A DNA stretch of 64,000 nucleotides from Candidatus Woesearchaeota archaeon (GCA_019322485.1 JAHWIK010000027.1:26628-90627); one strand, 5' to 3'. Shown: positions 1 through 9,975, counted from the first letter of the stretch. Notes: generated from the sequence alone by a model not told the origin. A program made the numbers and translations.

Positions 1-1
1 A

Positions 2-1843
2 CAAAGATATTATCTTAGAGGAGCAGGTGGTTCTGGAGCTGGCCTTAAAGATAAATTAGAAACAACAATAGGGGGTGCGTCAGCTAGCTGGTCACCAACA
101 GCTGATTTACAGACAGCCCTATTTGTTTTTGACACTGCTTATGCTCAAAATACAATTATAGAGAACCAATCATTTTATCTCTCTGTATGGTGTGATAAAA
201 CTGCAAGCCTTGGTGGGGATAATCCTGATATTAGTGCTTATACTTTGTATGATTGTGATACAGATAATACCTGCACTTCCCCTGCTCCTGTTCAAATTTG
301 TACAGCTACTGGACTAAGTCTAGATTGTGATTCTACTACAATTATAGAGGCAACTTCATCTGCATGCATTAGGGCTACAAATTACACAATGCATCAAGGA
401 GATTATTTAGCATTAGAACTTACAGTTGATTCTAACAAAGCATCTTGGCCAAGAATATGGTATAATAGTTCATTATATCCCTCTTATATTAATATTACAG
501 AATTTACAGAAGAAGCACCAGACACAGCAGCTCCTGCAACAGTAACAAACTTAGCTAATCAGTCTGCTGGCTACACATGGATTTACTGGAACTGGACAAA
601 TCCAAGCGATACTGACTTCAACCACACAGAGGTCTGGATAAATGGAACATTCTATGCAAATGTCAGTGCCCCTGACAATTTCTATAATGCAACTGGTTTG
701 ACAACAGATACTTGGTATGAAATACAAACAAGAACTGTTGACAATAATGGAAATATCAACACAACTTGGGTGAATGATAGTGCCAAGACATTAGCTGATA
801 CAACAGCTCCTACAACCACACAATTATACCCTCCAGCTGGTTACTGGAATGGTAGTTCTGACCCTTATTCTATCACATTTAATTGTTCTGCAACTGACAA
901 TTACAACCTGACAAATATCAGCTTTTACATAACCAATAATCAAAACATTTCCTTTGCTCTAAACCAAACAACAGATGTTTCAGGAACATCAGCTTATGCA
1001 AACTGGACTTTAAGCTTAGCTAATGGAAATTATACCTGGAACTGTCTGGCTTATGATGCTAGTGGGTTATATGATTGGGGTGATAACAGAACTGTGTTGA
1101 TTAATTACACAACACCTCCAATAACATTGAATATCACCTCAATCCAAATAACCCCAGATGATGATGGAGTAACACCTGGAGCACAGATTAATCCATTAGA
1201 AGCGAGCAATGTAAGTGTAAACCTGATTGCTAATATAACAAATTCTTCTGCAATGGATGCATGCAAAATAAGGATATGGAACGGCTCTGGAAGCTATACT
1301 GTTCCTACTCTTGCCATTGTTACAGGCGAGATACAGGAATTAGCAGGAGTTACAATATGTAATGCAACCTGGAACATGAGCTACTGGAGAAATCCAGGTG
1401 ATTGGAATCTAAGTGTTGATGTTAATCAAACTGATGGAGCTAAGGACCAGGAGAATTCAAGCTATTATTACAATGTATTGACTTCGCATTCGATTAATGT
1501 CAGCTACATCAACTTCACTGGTGTGCCTGGGCAGACCATAAACAGTTCTACTGCTTATCCATTATCAATCAAGAACACTGGAAACAAGGTCATCAACATC
1601 AGCATTAATGGAACAGACTTCATTGGTGTTCAATTCCCTTCCTATAACTTCAGCGTTACTAACGCAAGCTATTCTGATACCGAACTTGGTGCTTACACTT
1701 CTATCACAACAGTTTATGTGCAAATTACTGACCTGGACAATCTAGCTCCTACTTCAACTGCCTACCTGTACTTTAGAGGCACGATTCCTGCTGGAACAAA
1801 ATCACAAACCTATCAGAACACTATTAACATAAAAAGTGATTAA
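2..1843 (+). CDS. FN3-like secreted surface protein, 5' end outside the window
   Basis: The frame is open from base 2 with no convincing start, so the N-terminus lies outside the window; 613 residues are visible. A fibronectin-III-like domain lies at visible residues ~177-270 (WIYWNWTNP core, ending TWVND), followed by further Ig-like beta domains. A last domain (~500-613) resembles a CARDB-type adhesion module. The same FN3 module recurs almost word for word in the giant protein at 3325-9975. Asn-X-Ser/Thr sequons are very frequent, which fits an N-glycosylated extracellular protein. No C-terminal membrane anchor is visible. Its stop directly abuts the ATG of the tandem-HTH gene, so the two are probably cotranscribed. 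The surface role is inferred from composition and domains; the ligand is unknown. Confidence 0.8.
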   Translation, partial: QRYYLRGAGGSGAGLKDKLETTIGGASASWSPTADLQTALFVFDTAYAQNTIIENQSFYLSVWCDKTASLGGDNPDISAYTLYDCDTDNTCTSPAPVQICTATGLSLDCDSTTIIEATSSACIRATNYTMHQGDYLALELTVDSNKASWPRIWYNSSLYPSYINITEFTEEAPDTAAPATVTNLANQSAGYTWIYWNWTNPSDTDFNHTEVWINGTFYANVSAPDNFYNATGLTTDTWYEIQTRTVDNNGNINTTWVNDSAKTLADTTAPTTTQLYPPAGYWNGSSDPYSITFNCSATDNYNLTNISFYITNNQNISFALNQTTDVSGTSAYANWTLSLANGNYTWNCLAYDASGLYDWGDNRTVLINYTTPPITLNITSIQITPDDDGVTPGAQINPLEASNVSVNLIANITNSSAMDACKIRIWNGSGSYTVPTLAIVTGEIQELAGVTICNATWNMSYWRNPGDWNLSVDVNQTDGAKDQENSSYYYNVLTSHSINVSYINFTGVPGQTINSSTAYPLSIKNTGNKVINISINGTDFIGVQFPSYNFSVTNASYSDTELGAYTSITTVYVQITDLDNLAPTSTAYLYFRGTIPAGTKSQTYQNTINIKSD

Positions 1844-2371
1844 ATGAAAATAAAAAAGCGAACAAGGACAGAGAAAAAGGATCTGATTAGGTCCAAGTTT
1901 GCTAGAGATGAAGATGTACAGTTATTCAAGATAATCCTAAATAGATTAAAGAAGAAGTATGATGTTTCCTCAACAGAGGTTCTAAGTATAATCAGAGAGG
2001 AGATTATGATTCCAAGCACTATCTTTACAAAGATACTAAGTCCATTAGAAACTGATGTCAAGTACCTAAAAGAGAACCTGGACCTTGATTATTCAACAAT
2101 TGCAAAGCTGTTGAAGAGAAACAGAAGAGCAGTCTGGCAGGCTTATAAGAATGCTGTTAAGAAGTACTCAGAAAAGCTCAAGCCAGAAGAAACAGAATTC
2201 AATATCCCTGTCTCTGCACTTAAAGCTGAGTTAAGCATCCTTGAAGCAACTGTTGCTTATCTGAAAGATGAATACAGGCTTTCCTATCATGAGATTGGCG
2301 AGTTACTGCAGAGAGATGAGAGAACTATATGGACTGTTTACAGCAGGGCTATGAAGAAGTTAAGGAGGTGA
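1844..2371 (+). CDS. tandem helix-turn-helix regulator (paralogue 1)
   Basis: A 175-residue basic protein with no named family that I recognise. It contains two ~52-residue repeats at 56-107 and 121-172. Each begins with an IP-x-S motif, continues with LS-x-LE and YLK[ED], and ends in a helix-turn-helix resembling sigma-70 region 4 (for example LSYHEIGELLQRDERTIW). A third, weaker helical unit is at 25-53. The closest relative in the window is the 199-residue protein at 2729, which has the same two repeats. The ATG follows the surface-protein stop with no gap, so it is translated from the end of that mRNA. I infer a DNA-binding regulator of the neighbouring surface genes, with the palindrome array at 2390-2640 as the obvious candidate target. 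Confidence 0.75.
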   Translation: MKIKKRTRTEKKDLIRSKFARDEDVQLFKIILNRLKKKYDVSSTEVLSIIREEIMIPSTIFTKILSPLETDVKYLKENLDLDYSTIAKLLKRNRRAVWQAYKNAVKKYSEKLKPEETEFNIPVSALKAELSILEATVAYLKDEYRLSYHEIGELLQRDERTIWTVYSRAMKKLRR

Positions 2372-2389
2372 GCCGCGTTTATTCGTTTT

Positions 2390-2640
2390 CTTAAATAATA
2401 TGTATAAAATACTTACATAATGTGTTGAAATATCAATTCTAGTTTGTTTTATTCTTATATAATCTGTATAAATACTTACATAATGTGATTAGGATATTAA
2501 TTCCAGTCTTTATCTGAGCTACATAATATGTATAAATACTTAAATAGTGAGTATAAAATACTTACATAATATGTATAAATACTTATATTTATACTGAGAT
2601 TTATTACATAATATGTATATTTACCTACATATCATGTCTA
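2390..2640. promoter_or_regulatory. phased operator-like palindrome array in a 357-bp intergenic region
   Basis: The gap between the two tandem-HTH genes (2372-2728) has no gene but holds a degenerate repeat. The core is the palindrome ACATAATATGT, exact at 2521, 2564 and 2606, with one to four mismatches at 2393, 2415, 2457, 2478, 2542 and 2627. Start-to-start distances are 22, 42, 21, 43, 21, 22, 42 and 21 bp, always close to a multiple of 21 bp, so sites would face the same side of the helix. Cores are usually followed by ATAAATACTT. Segments 2404-2443 and 2467-2506 also form a 63-bp direct repeat. I infer cooperative binding sites, most likely for the flanking HTH proteins. Confidence 0.65.
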
Positions 2641-2676
2641 TAGGTATACTAATCTGTATACTAGTTTCCAAATAAA

Positions 2677-2692
2677 GCGAAAGATTTATATA
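2677..2692 (+). promoter_or_regulatory. BRE/TATA promoter for the 2729 gene
   Basis: GCGAAAGATTTATATA is a textbook archaeal TFB-recognition element followed by a TATA box. Transcription would start about 2712-2718, giving a leader of only 10-17 nt. It lies just downstream of the palindrome array, so bound repressor or activator could act directly on it. Confidence 0.7.
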
Positions 2693-2728
2693 AATGCTAC
2701 TTACTTAGTATGTAATTAGTCTCACAAA

Positions 2729-3328
2729 ATGGGAAAAAGAGGCAAAAAAGAGGTTTCAGCAACAGATTTGACTACAGCACATACTGAATTCCTAAAGAGT
2801 TTTTTTGCTGGCAAAGGCAAATCAGAACTTCTTGATCTCTTTGTCAAACACCTCCGAGAAGAACATAAACTAAGTATCGAAGATGTAAATAGGTTGGTGG
2901 GGGGGAAGGAGAAGGACATCCTTCTGCCAATCTCTATCTTCGATAACAAAAAGCTTAGTGCTTTGGAAGCCATTACAAAATATCTAAAGGAAAACAAAGA
3001 ACTTAGTTTTCATCAAATTGGTGTTATTCTCAATAGAAACGAGAGATGCATCTGGACAACTAATAATAATTCTAAGAAAAAAATGAAAGAGGGTTTTGTG
3101 CTTAAGCCCTCAAGGTTCCTTATTCCTGCTGACATCTTCACTAACCGCAAGCTGAGTGTGCTTGAGAACCTTGTAAAGTATATGAAAGAAAGTTTGGAGC
3201 TTAGCCTGCATGAGATTGCTGAACTGCTGCATAGGGATGATAGAACTATCTGGACTGTTTACAGCAGAGCCACGAGAAAGCAAAAGCTTTCTGGGGTTTC
3301 AAACAAGTCTGAAACAAAGAAAAAATGA
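2729..3328 (+). CDS. tandem helix-turn-helix regulator (paralogue 2)
   Basis: A 199-residue paralogue of the 1844 gene. Two repeats of the same design lie at 66-118 and 132-184. Each has [LI]P-x-[SD]-IF, then LS-x-LE, then a [YF]LK/YMK-E helix, and an HTH; the second ends TIWTVYSR exactly as in paralogue 1. The N-terminal 60 residues are helical and less conserved. A run of seven G (2899-2905) lies in frame, encoding part of V-G-G-K, unusual in this AT-rich gene. The stop overlaps the ATG of the giant surface gene by 4 bp (ATGA), indicating translational coupling. I infer that it regulates its own operon and perhaps the one to the left through the upstream palindromes. Confidence 0.75.
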   Translation: MGKRGKKEVSATDLTTAHTEFLKSFFAGKGKSELLDLFVKHLREEHKLSIEDVNRLVGGKEKDILLPISIFDNKKLSALEAITKYLKENKELSFHQIGVILNRNERCIWTTNNNSKKKMKEGFVLKPSRFLIPADIFTNRKLSVLENLVKYMKESLELSLHEIAELLHRDDRTIWTVYSRATRKQKLSGVSNKSETKKK

Positions 3329-6300
3329 CTAAAGGGTATTGGCTTAGGAGAACTGTATTTGTTTTGATAGCTTTGCTTATGTTTGCCGGCCTGGTTAAGC
3401 TAGGTTTGTCAACGATTGTAAAGTCCTCCAGGCCTGATGTTGACTTTAACTTAGTTGTTGATAAAGATTCAAGCCTGATGCTGAAGTTTGAAAGAGAAGT
3501 CAGGCTAAAATCACTAAGGGTGAGCGGCTCTATTGCCGGGAATGGAACAGCCAGGATTTATGTTGAAAATGATGGAAAGAAGTATTTGGTTCTTGACAGC
3601 GAAAGACTGGATGAAGCGAATAGCTTAGACATCAGTGATTTAGAATTTAATGATGGCGAGAATATTGTTGGAGCTGCAGTTAATGAGCTGCCAAAGAAAG
3701 ATGAGGATAGTAAAGAATCTTTTGACTTATATGCCAGCCCTACAATAAACGAAGCCTTGGACAGCTCTGATTTGAATTCTGCCTATGACAGAAGCGGTCA
3801 TATTATAGAAGAGATGGATTCCAAGTCAAAAGGTTTTGCTGAGGATGCTGAGGCATCAATGCAGCCTAGTTGCAGTATTGAAGAATCAGCAGGAGATGTC
3901 TCCAAGAGTGTAGATAGCTCGGAAAGCGCAGTCTTGTTCAAGGAGGCGTGTATTGAAACATGCAGTTTGCAAGGATTTGGCAAGCATTCTTACAGGATGG
4001 TATTTGAAGTTGATAATGCTGTTATTAATATAGACAAAATAGAGTATGCTTTCAGAAGGATATGGGAAAAGGAAGAGATAAGACCAGAGCTTGATGTCAG
4101 AGACAGTGATGGAAAGACCATTACTTCTTCCATAAAAATCAAAGATAAAGATGGCATGGTTGTTTCAGAAGAATCTATAGAAAAAGGATTGTATGATGTT
4201 GATGTGGAACTATATGCTGGGCCTGTAAAGAGCATTAAGATTGAGAATATTGATTTGGATGAGAGTGTTACAGATTTTGTAAATGTAGATGATGTGCCTA
4301 AAGAAAAAGAAGGAAGATTTGTTGAGGTTTATGCGATTGACCCCACAGATGTTGAGTTTACACAGGCAACTGTAACTGTAACTGCAAAAGGAAGCTCGCT
4401 GTACAAGTGCAAAGGATGGAACTTTACTGAACAAAGATGCTATGGTGAATGGGAACTTTTCAAAGCAGACCTTATTCCTGGAAAGGAATACAGCTTTATC
4501 CTAACCCCGGAAGACCCTGGTTTTGCTGAGATAAACATAATTGATGCTGAACATCTTGATAAGAATAGGGACTTCATTTCCAATATATTTAATGAAACAA
4601 ATGAACAAGATAATATCTGGTCAGAACAGATTAATCACAGAGAATATATAAGGGCAACATTTGAAGAACCGCTGACAAATGGAAATGTAATCAATCTTTA
4701 TTTAAGGAATACCCAGGGTTTGAATACATTTGTTGAGATATATGAGCAAGATGGTTCTGTTGTTGTTGGTTCAACACCTGTAATAGGCTCAACTGGCATG
4801 TATAATATTGAATTGGCCGGGTTAAGCGGCTATAATGACATATTTGACTTGAATGTAGTCAACCAACAAAACACGCCAAGTGCTTACTTAGAGTTTGATT
4901 ATATACATGATGCTGCAGATAATGTCTCTCCAGTTATATCAGGACTAAATATTAATCCTTCGTTAGAAATAAGCTTCTTTGGAAGCTATAACTTCACTGT
5001 AAATGTTACTGATAATAATACTATAGACTTAGTAAACTTAAGTTACAAAGGAATTAATGCTGAAGGAGGCTCTTGCTTCCAGTATTATGTAAATGGAAGC
5101 TGCGAAAATGATGAATATTATACAACAAATATGACTTTAGGGGATGCGCCAGAGTATTATAAGAGGGATGTAAGGCCCGATATGATATACCCCCAAATAG
5201 AGTTTGCAGATGATGAAATTTATTGGTATAATAGCAGGAAAGGACTTGACATATACAAAGACAAATATCACATATTCAAGTTTGTAAATAATTATACAAT
5301 AAATGCAAACACAAGCTTCTGGATAGAGGTTGATGCTCTTGTCAAAAGCCAAACCACAAGGGGGCTTAGGGTTTATTTGTTTGACAGAACAACTACAATA
5401 ACTGATTTCCAAAGCGACTGGACAAACAGCGCTAAAGGAGAATTAGTTGCAGAGATAGACAACAATGCTGCAAAAAACCATGCACATACAGATGATAACT
5501 CAAGCCATCATTTAATTGCTCTTACAGCTAATTCTGATGGGACAATTGGAACCAAGAATCTCAATTTGACTGACTCATTCTTTATTGCATTGTATAACTT
5601 AGAGGGCAATGTAAACAAAGCATGGAATATGAGTTATAGAAATACAAGCTTATGCAATACATCTAACTGGTGGCTTGGAGAGGATTCTGGATGGACTACC
5701 ACACAACAAGAGGGATGTCCTGATACGCATGTACATCTAGCAAGGTATAATTTAAGCGGTTCAAGTGATGGTGTAAGTGCAACAAGCTGTGCAGAAGACA
5801 ACTCAAGCAACAGCAACTGTACAACAATAAGCTCCTTCTTTGGAGCAATATCTAACTTAGCGCCTGTTTCAAATGCTATAAATGTTCCTGAGCCAAGTGG
5901 AGTTTATAAGTGCCCTATAAACATATCATGGAATGAGTTTAGTGATCCAAATGGGGATACAGTAACTTATAATGTTAGTTTGTTAAATGCTGACGAAACA
6001 TTTAACCAAATAATAAATGATTCTGAATCAAGCACATATTATGTCTGGAGTTGCGGTTCTATCCCTGATGGAGAATACAGCTTAAAGGTAGAAGGAAGAG
6101 ACCCTGACAACTTAAGCTCATATTCCACTTTAGGCGGGAACTTTAGCATAGACAACACACCACCAGCATGGTCAAATAACAACACCTACCCTGCATCAGG
6201 AATTCAATACGCTTCTGGGGTGGATTACCAGTTTAATATTACCTGGATTGATGCCAGGGCTGGTGTTGATGCAGTATTGTTTGAACATAACTTCACAGGA

Positions 6301-9300
6301 ACATTGAATAATTATTCTTCTAGTGGAAACATAAGCAATGAACATTATTATAATTCCACTAACCTAAGTGCTGGAACTTATGTATGGAGAAGTTACGCAA
6401 ACGACACACTTGGGTTCACTAATTACACAGAGCAATGGACATACATTGTCCAGCCAGATTCAACAGCACCTTCAGTGATAAATGTTACAGCAACACCTTC
6501 TTCTATAAACCAGACGCAAACAACAAATATAACAGCAAACATAACTGATAGTGGTGGATTAAGCGAGAACGATATTCTTGCGAGGATTGTAAACTCAAAT
6601 AGCGATATTAATGAATACAATATGAATCAGGATGGAGATATATGGTACTATGAGTTTACAACAACCAGCTCACACCCAGGCGGAGTTTATAATATAACCA
6701 TAAGAGCCAGGGATACTAATAATAACTGGAATGAATCTGAGGGAACTACACTTACTGTTAATGATATAACGACTCCAAGTGTAACTAATGTACAGCCTGA
6801 TAATGCTGTCCGTGACTTTGGGAGCGTTGTTGAGATAACTGCTAATGTAACAGATGAAACTGCTATCAGTGCTGTCAGGGCAAATGTAAGCTGGAGTGGT
6901 GTTTATAGCTTTGTTGATATGCATCTGCAGGAAGATAATGTAACATATTCTGGGAACTTTTCTCTTACAAATTATATCGATACCTTCACTGTGCAGATAC
7001 TCGCCAATGATACAAGCAATAACCTAAATAATTCAGAAACATCTACATTTAATGTTACTGACGAATCTGCGCCGGGATATTATAATATAACTGCCTGGCC
7101 TAGCTCTGCAGCATACAGCCCAGGGGCTGCGTACCAATTCAATGTAACCTGGACAGATAATTATGCTGTTGATGTTGTTCTGATTGAGCACAATTTTACA
7201 GGAAGCTTGCAGAACTACAGCATGAACAACATAAGTTCCGAGTATTATTATAATTACACTAACCTGGCTGTTGGCAGTTATGTGTGGAGAAGTTATGCTA
7301 ATGATACCTCTGACAATAGAAACAAAACCACACAGCAGAGTTATACTGTAGATAAGGTTAACTCAACATGCAGCCTTGTGTTCTCGCAAACATCACCGCA
7401 GGATTATGGAACAGCAATTAATGCAAGCTGCAGCTGCACAAACCTGGAAGTAAGCGCTGTGCTGTACAGAAATGGAACAGATGCAAGTTCTGAGAACAAC
7501 CAGCTTGTTATTTTAGCTGTTGGAGACCACCTGTATAACTGCACAACCTCTGCTACGCAGAATTACACCTCTGCTCAGAATTCTTCAACATATACAATAA
7601 ACAAGGTAACATCTACAGTAAACCTAACCTTGAATGGCTATGACAGCAACATCACAATAAACCAGACTCAGTCAGTGACTATTAATGCAACCTTGGTGAC
7701 CCCAAGCAGCGGATATATTGAGCTTTACCAGGACAGCGGGCTTATCAACAGCGGCCAGTCACCATTAACAAACACAACAACCTATAATGATTACGGCACA
7801 TTCAACATTACTGTTACTTATTCGGAAACTCAAAACTACAGCTCAAGCTTTGAAACGCATTTCATAAGTGTGCAGGATGTTATTTCTCCTGGTTCTGTAA
7901 CAAACCTGGAGGAGACTGCAGTTGGTTATACATGGATATACTGGAACTGGACAAACCCAGGCGATACTGACTTTGATGAAGCTATCGTATATATAGATGG
8001 AGTCAATGAAGTGAACACATCAAACAGTTATTACAATGCAACTGGATTAACATCAAACACAAACCACACAATCTCTATAAGAACCAAAGATACCTCGGGG
8101 AATATAAACACCACATGGGTTAATGACACAGCAGCAACACTGGCTGATACTACAGTTCCACAGATAACGTCCTATGCAGTAACGCCGAGGGTAGTGATAA
8201 TTGATAGGGATGTCTCAATAACAGCTAATGCAACTGATGATGTTGATACTCCTTCAACATACGCAAATATAACGCTGCCTAACAGCACAGTTCTTACTTT
8301 GGCATTGCAGTCAAATTACACTGCGCAGATATCAGGAAGGCATAATGTAACAATAATAGCAAATGACTCGTCAGGAAATACAGCAACTGAAACTGATTAC
8401 TTTATTGCTGCAGGACCTGTTAATTTCACAGTCTTTAGCGAAGGGCCTAACTCCAGCAGCCTGGAAATGAACCTAACCTTATTCTTCCCTGGAACAGATG
8501 AAGAGCTTAATGAGCATGTGATTACAGGCAACATGTCCAATGAATACGCTGGCTATCTTTATGATTTGGAATTTGCAGCATTAAACAGAACAATTGTTGT
8601 AGAGTTGGGAAGCTCAAACCTGACAACAAACAACAATAAAACAATGGGCTTTGACAAACTGCCAAGCCCTGTCAGCGGGTACTTGATATCTTATGGAATC
8701 TATTCAACATTTAGCTTTGGCAGCGCAGTTGTAACATTATCCTATGAGGGTATAAACTATACTACTGAAAGTAATCTAAGGGTATTTAGATGTGATAATT
8801 GGGACTTCGATAACAGGGCATGCTCCAGTTCATTTGAGAGTATTAGCGGTGTACAGAGCACCTCTGCAAACAAATTTACATTAACTGTATCCAGCTTCTC
8901 AGGATTTTCAATCAGAGAGGTTACGCCTGCAGCTGCAGCTGAGGAAGAAGAGGAGGGGGAAGAGGTGTGGAGAAGGTCAAGAGGTTGCTTCTTCAGCTGG
9001 GAATGCGGCAATTGGAGCGAGTGCTCTATAAACGAAACAGAGAGGAGGGACTGCACAAATGCAGGAACCTGCCCAGATACTTTCAAGGCTCCTGAAACAG
9101 AGAGGCCATGCAATTACACGCCTTCATGTGATGATGGTGTAAAGAATGGCGATGAAGAAGGCATTGACTGCGGTGGTTCTTGTGCAGAGTGTGTTGAGTG
9201 TATTAATGATACTGATTGTGAGGAAGATTATCAATGCATGGAAAATGTCTGTGTAGCTCCACAGCCAGCACCTGAAGAACCGATGCCTGAACCAGATGTC

Positions 9301-9975
9301 ACGCAGATAGATGGTTATGTCCTTCTTTTAGCGCTCTTAGTTTTTATCCTGACTGTTTATCTAATATTCAGCTCTATAAAGTGGTATGCGACTAAATATA
9401 TGATGGAGGAAGAGAAAGGAGAGGGGGCAGAGAAAGCAGCGAAACCAAAGAAGAGAATGAGAATACTAAGGCACAGAAAAAAGATTGAACCAAAGGAAAC
9501 TATCAAGAAGGAAATAAAAGAAAAAACTGAAGAAAGCAAAAAAGAGAGGCCGAAAACAGAAGAAAAGAAGGAAGAGGAGAAGAAAAAAGAAGAACAGCCG
9601 AAAACAGAGGAGAAGAAAGAAACAGCTCCTGCTCCAGAAAAAGAAAAAACCCCAAAAACCCCTGCTAAAAAGAAAAAAGAAAAAGTAATTGGAGGGTTAA
9701 AAGAGACCTACACCAATAGTGGAGATATATATGTTAACGCCTTCAGAAAAAGGCAGGAAGAAAATGAGTTGGCTAAGGAAGATGAAGAGACAGAGCCAAT
9801 CAAAGGCATTAGGACCAATAAAGAAGATGTTCTCAATCAATTAAAGGATGCTTACAAATTAGACAGCTTAGGCCCAAAATCCAGTATCAGGATAGAGCCA
9901 AGGCAAAGTCTGCAAGATATTATTAAGGAAAAAACAGATGAAGATGAATCAAAAAACAATGAGGTGTTCAAATGA
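3325..9975 (+). CDS. giant membrane-anchored Ig/FN3-repeat surface protein
   Basis: A 2216-residue protein. An N-terminal hydrophobic segment (~10-32) serves as signal or anchor. The ectodomain is a long chain of Ig/FN3/cadherin-like beta domains rich in glycosylation sequons. It includes two copies of a module containing YQFN[VI]TW and YVWRSYANDT (near 950-1035 and 1255-1340) and an FN3 domain at ~1522-1612 nearly identical to one in the 2-1843 protein. A Cys-rich stalk follows: a thrombospondin-1-like WECGNWSEC stretch near 1890 and a GIDCGGSCAEC motif near 1940. A transmembrane helix at ~1995-2017 leads into a ~200-residue Lys/Glu-rich cytoplasmic tail. The topology suggests an adhesin or envelope-spanning structural protein. 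Its gene overlaps a MinD/ParA-like ATPase gene, which may organise the cytoplasmic tail (inference). Confidence 0.85.
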   Translation: MTKGYWLRRTVFVLIALLMFAGLVKLGLSTIVKSSRPDVDFNLVVDKDSSLMLKFEREVRLKSLRVSGSIAGNGTARIYVENDGKKYLVLDSERLDEANSLDISDLEFNDGENIVGAAVNELPKKDEDSKESFDLYASPTINEALDSSDLNSAYDRSGHIIEEMDSKSKGFAEDAEASMQPSCSIEESAGDVSKSVDSSESAVLFKEACIETCSLQGFGKHSYRMVFEVDNAVINIDKIEYAFRRIWEKEEIRPELDVRDSDGKTITSSIKIKDKDGMVVSEESIEKGLYDVDVELYAGPVKSIKIENIDLDESVTDFVNVDDVPKEKEGRFVEVYAIDPTDVEFTQATVTVTAKGSSLYKCKGWNFTEQRCYGEWELFKADLIPGKEYSFILTPEDPGFAEINIIDAEHLDKNRDFISNIFNETNEQDNIWSEQINHREYIRATFEEPLTNGNVINLYLRNTQGLNTFVEIYEQDGSVVVGSTPVIGSTGMYNIELAGLSGYNDIFDLNVVNQQNTPSAYLEFDYIHDAADNVSPVISGLNINPSLEISFFGSYNFTVNVTDNNTIDLVNLSYKGINAEGGSCFQYYVNGSCENDEYYTTNMTLGDAPEYYKRDVRPDMIYPQIEFADDEIYWYNSRKGLDIYKDKYHIFKFVNNYTINANTSFWIEVDALVKSQTTRGLRVYLFDRTTTITDFQSDWTNSAKGELVAEIDNNAAKNHAHTDDNSSHHLIALTANSDGTIGTKNLNLTDSFFIALYNLEGNVNKAWNMSYRNTSLCNTSNWWLGEDSGWTTTQQEGCPDTHVHLARYNLSGSSDGVSATSCAEDNSSNSNCTTISSFFGAISNLAPVSNAINVPEPSGVYKCPINISWNEFSDPNGDTVTYNVSLLNADETFNQIINDSESSTYYVWSCGSIPDGEYSLKVEGRDPDNLSSYSTLGGNFSIDNTPPAWSNNNTYPASGIQYASGVDYQFNITWIDARAGVDAVLFEHNFTGTLNNYSSSGNISNEHYYNSTNLSAGTYVWRSYANDTLGFTNYTEQWTYIVQPDSTAPSVINVTATPSSINQTQTTNITANITDSGGLSENDILARIVNSNSDINEYNMNQDGDIWYYEFTTTSSHPGGVYNITIRARDTNNNWNESEGTTLTVNDITTPSVTNVQPDNAVRDFGSVVEITANVTDETAISAVRANVSWSGVYSFVDMHLQEDNVTYSGNFSLTNYIDTFTVQILANDTSNNLNNSETSTFNVTDESAPGYYNITAWPSSAAYSPGAAYQFNVTWTDNYAVDVVLIEHNFTGSLQNYSMNNISSEYYYNYTNLAVGSYVWRSYANDTSDNRNKTTQQSYTVDKVNSTCSLVFSQTSPQDYGTAINASCSCTNLEVSAVLYRNGTDASSENNQLVILAVGDHLYNCTTSATQNYTSAQNSSTYTINKVTSTVNLTLNGYDSNITINQTQSVTINATLVTPSSGYIELYQDSGLINSGQSPLTNTTTYNDYGTFNITVTYSETQNYSSSFETHFISVQDVISPGSVTNLEETAVGYTWIYWNWTNPGDTDFDEAIVYIDGVNEVNTSNSYYNATGLTSNTNHTISIRTKDTSGNINTTWVNDTAATLADTTVPQITSYAVTPRVVIIDRDVSITANATDDVDTPSTYANITLPNSTVLTLALQSNYTAQISGRHNVTIIANDSSGNTATETDYFIAAGPVNFTVFSEGPNSSSLEMNLTLFFPGTDEELNEHVITGNMSNEYAGYLYDLEFAALNRTIVVELGSSNLTTNNNKTMGFDKLPSPVSGYLISYGIYSTFSFGSAVVTLSYEGINYTTESNLRVFRCDNWDFDNRACSSSFESISGVQSTSANKFTLTVSSFSGFSIREVTPAAAAEEEEEGEEVWRRSRGCFFSWECGNWSECSINETERRDCTNAGTCPDTFKAPETERPCNYTPSCDDGVKNGDEEGIDCGGSCAECVECINDTDCEEDYQCMENVCVAPQPAPEEPMPEPDVTQIDGYVLLLALLVFILTVYLIFSSIKWYATKYMMEEEKGEGAEKAAKPKKRMRILRHRKKIEPKETIKKEIKEKTEESKKERPKTEEKKEEEKKKEEQPKTEEKKETAPAPEKEKTPKTPAKKKKEKVIGGLKETYTNSGDIYVNAFRKRQEENELAKEDEETEPIKGIRTNKEDVLNQLKDAYKLDSLGPKSSIRIEPRQSLQDIIKEKTDEDESKNNEVFK

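Noticed and set aside
2390..2640. Regular repeats resembling a CRISPR array
   Set aside because: Units are degenerate and essentially continuous at 21-bp period with no unique spacers of constant length, and no cas gene is nearby. An operator array fits better.
9420..9970. Lys/Glu-rich tail of the giant protein as a sign of frameshift
   Set aside because: The frame stays open to the coupled MinD-like ATG, and charged tails after a transmembrane helix are common in such proteins.
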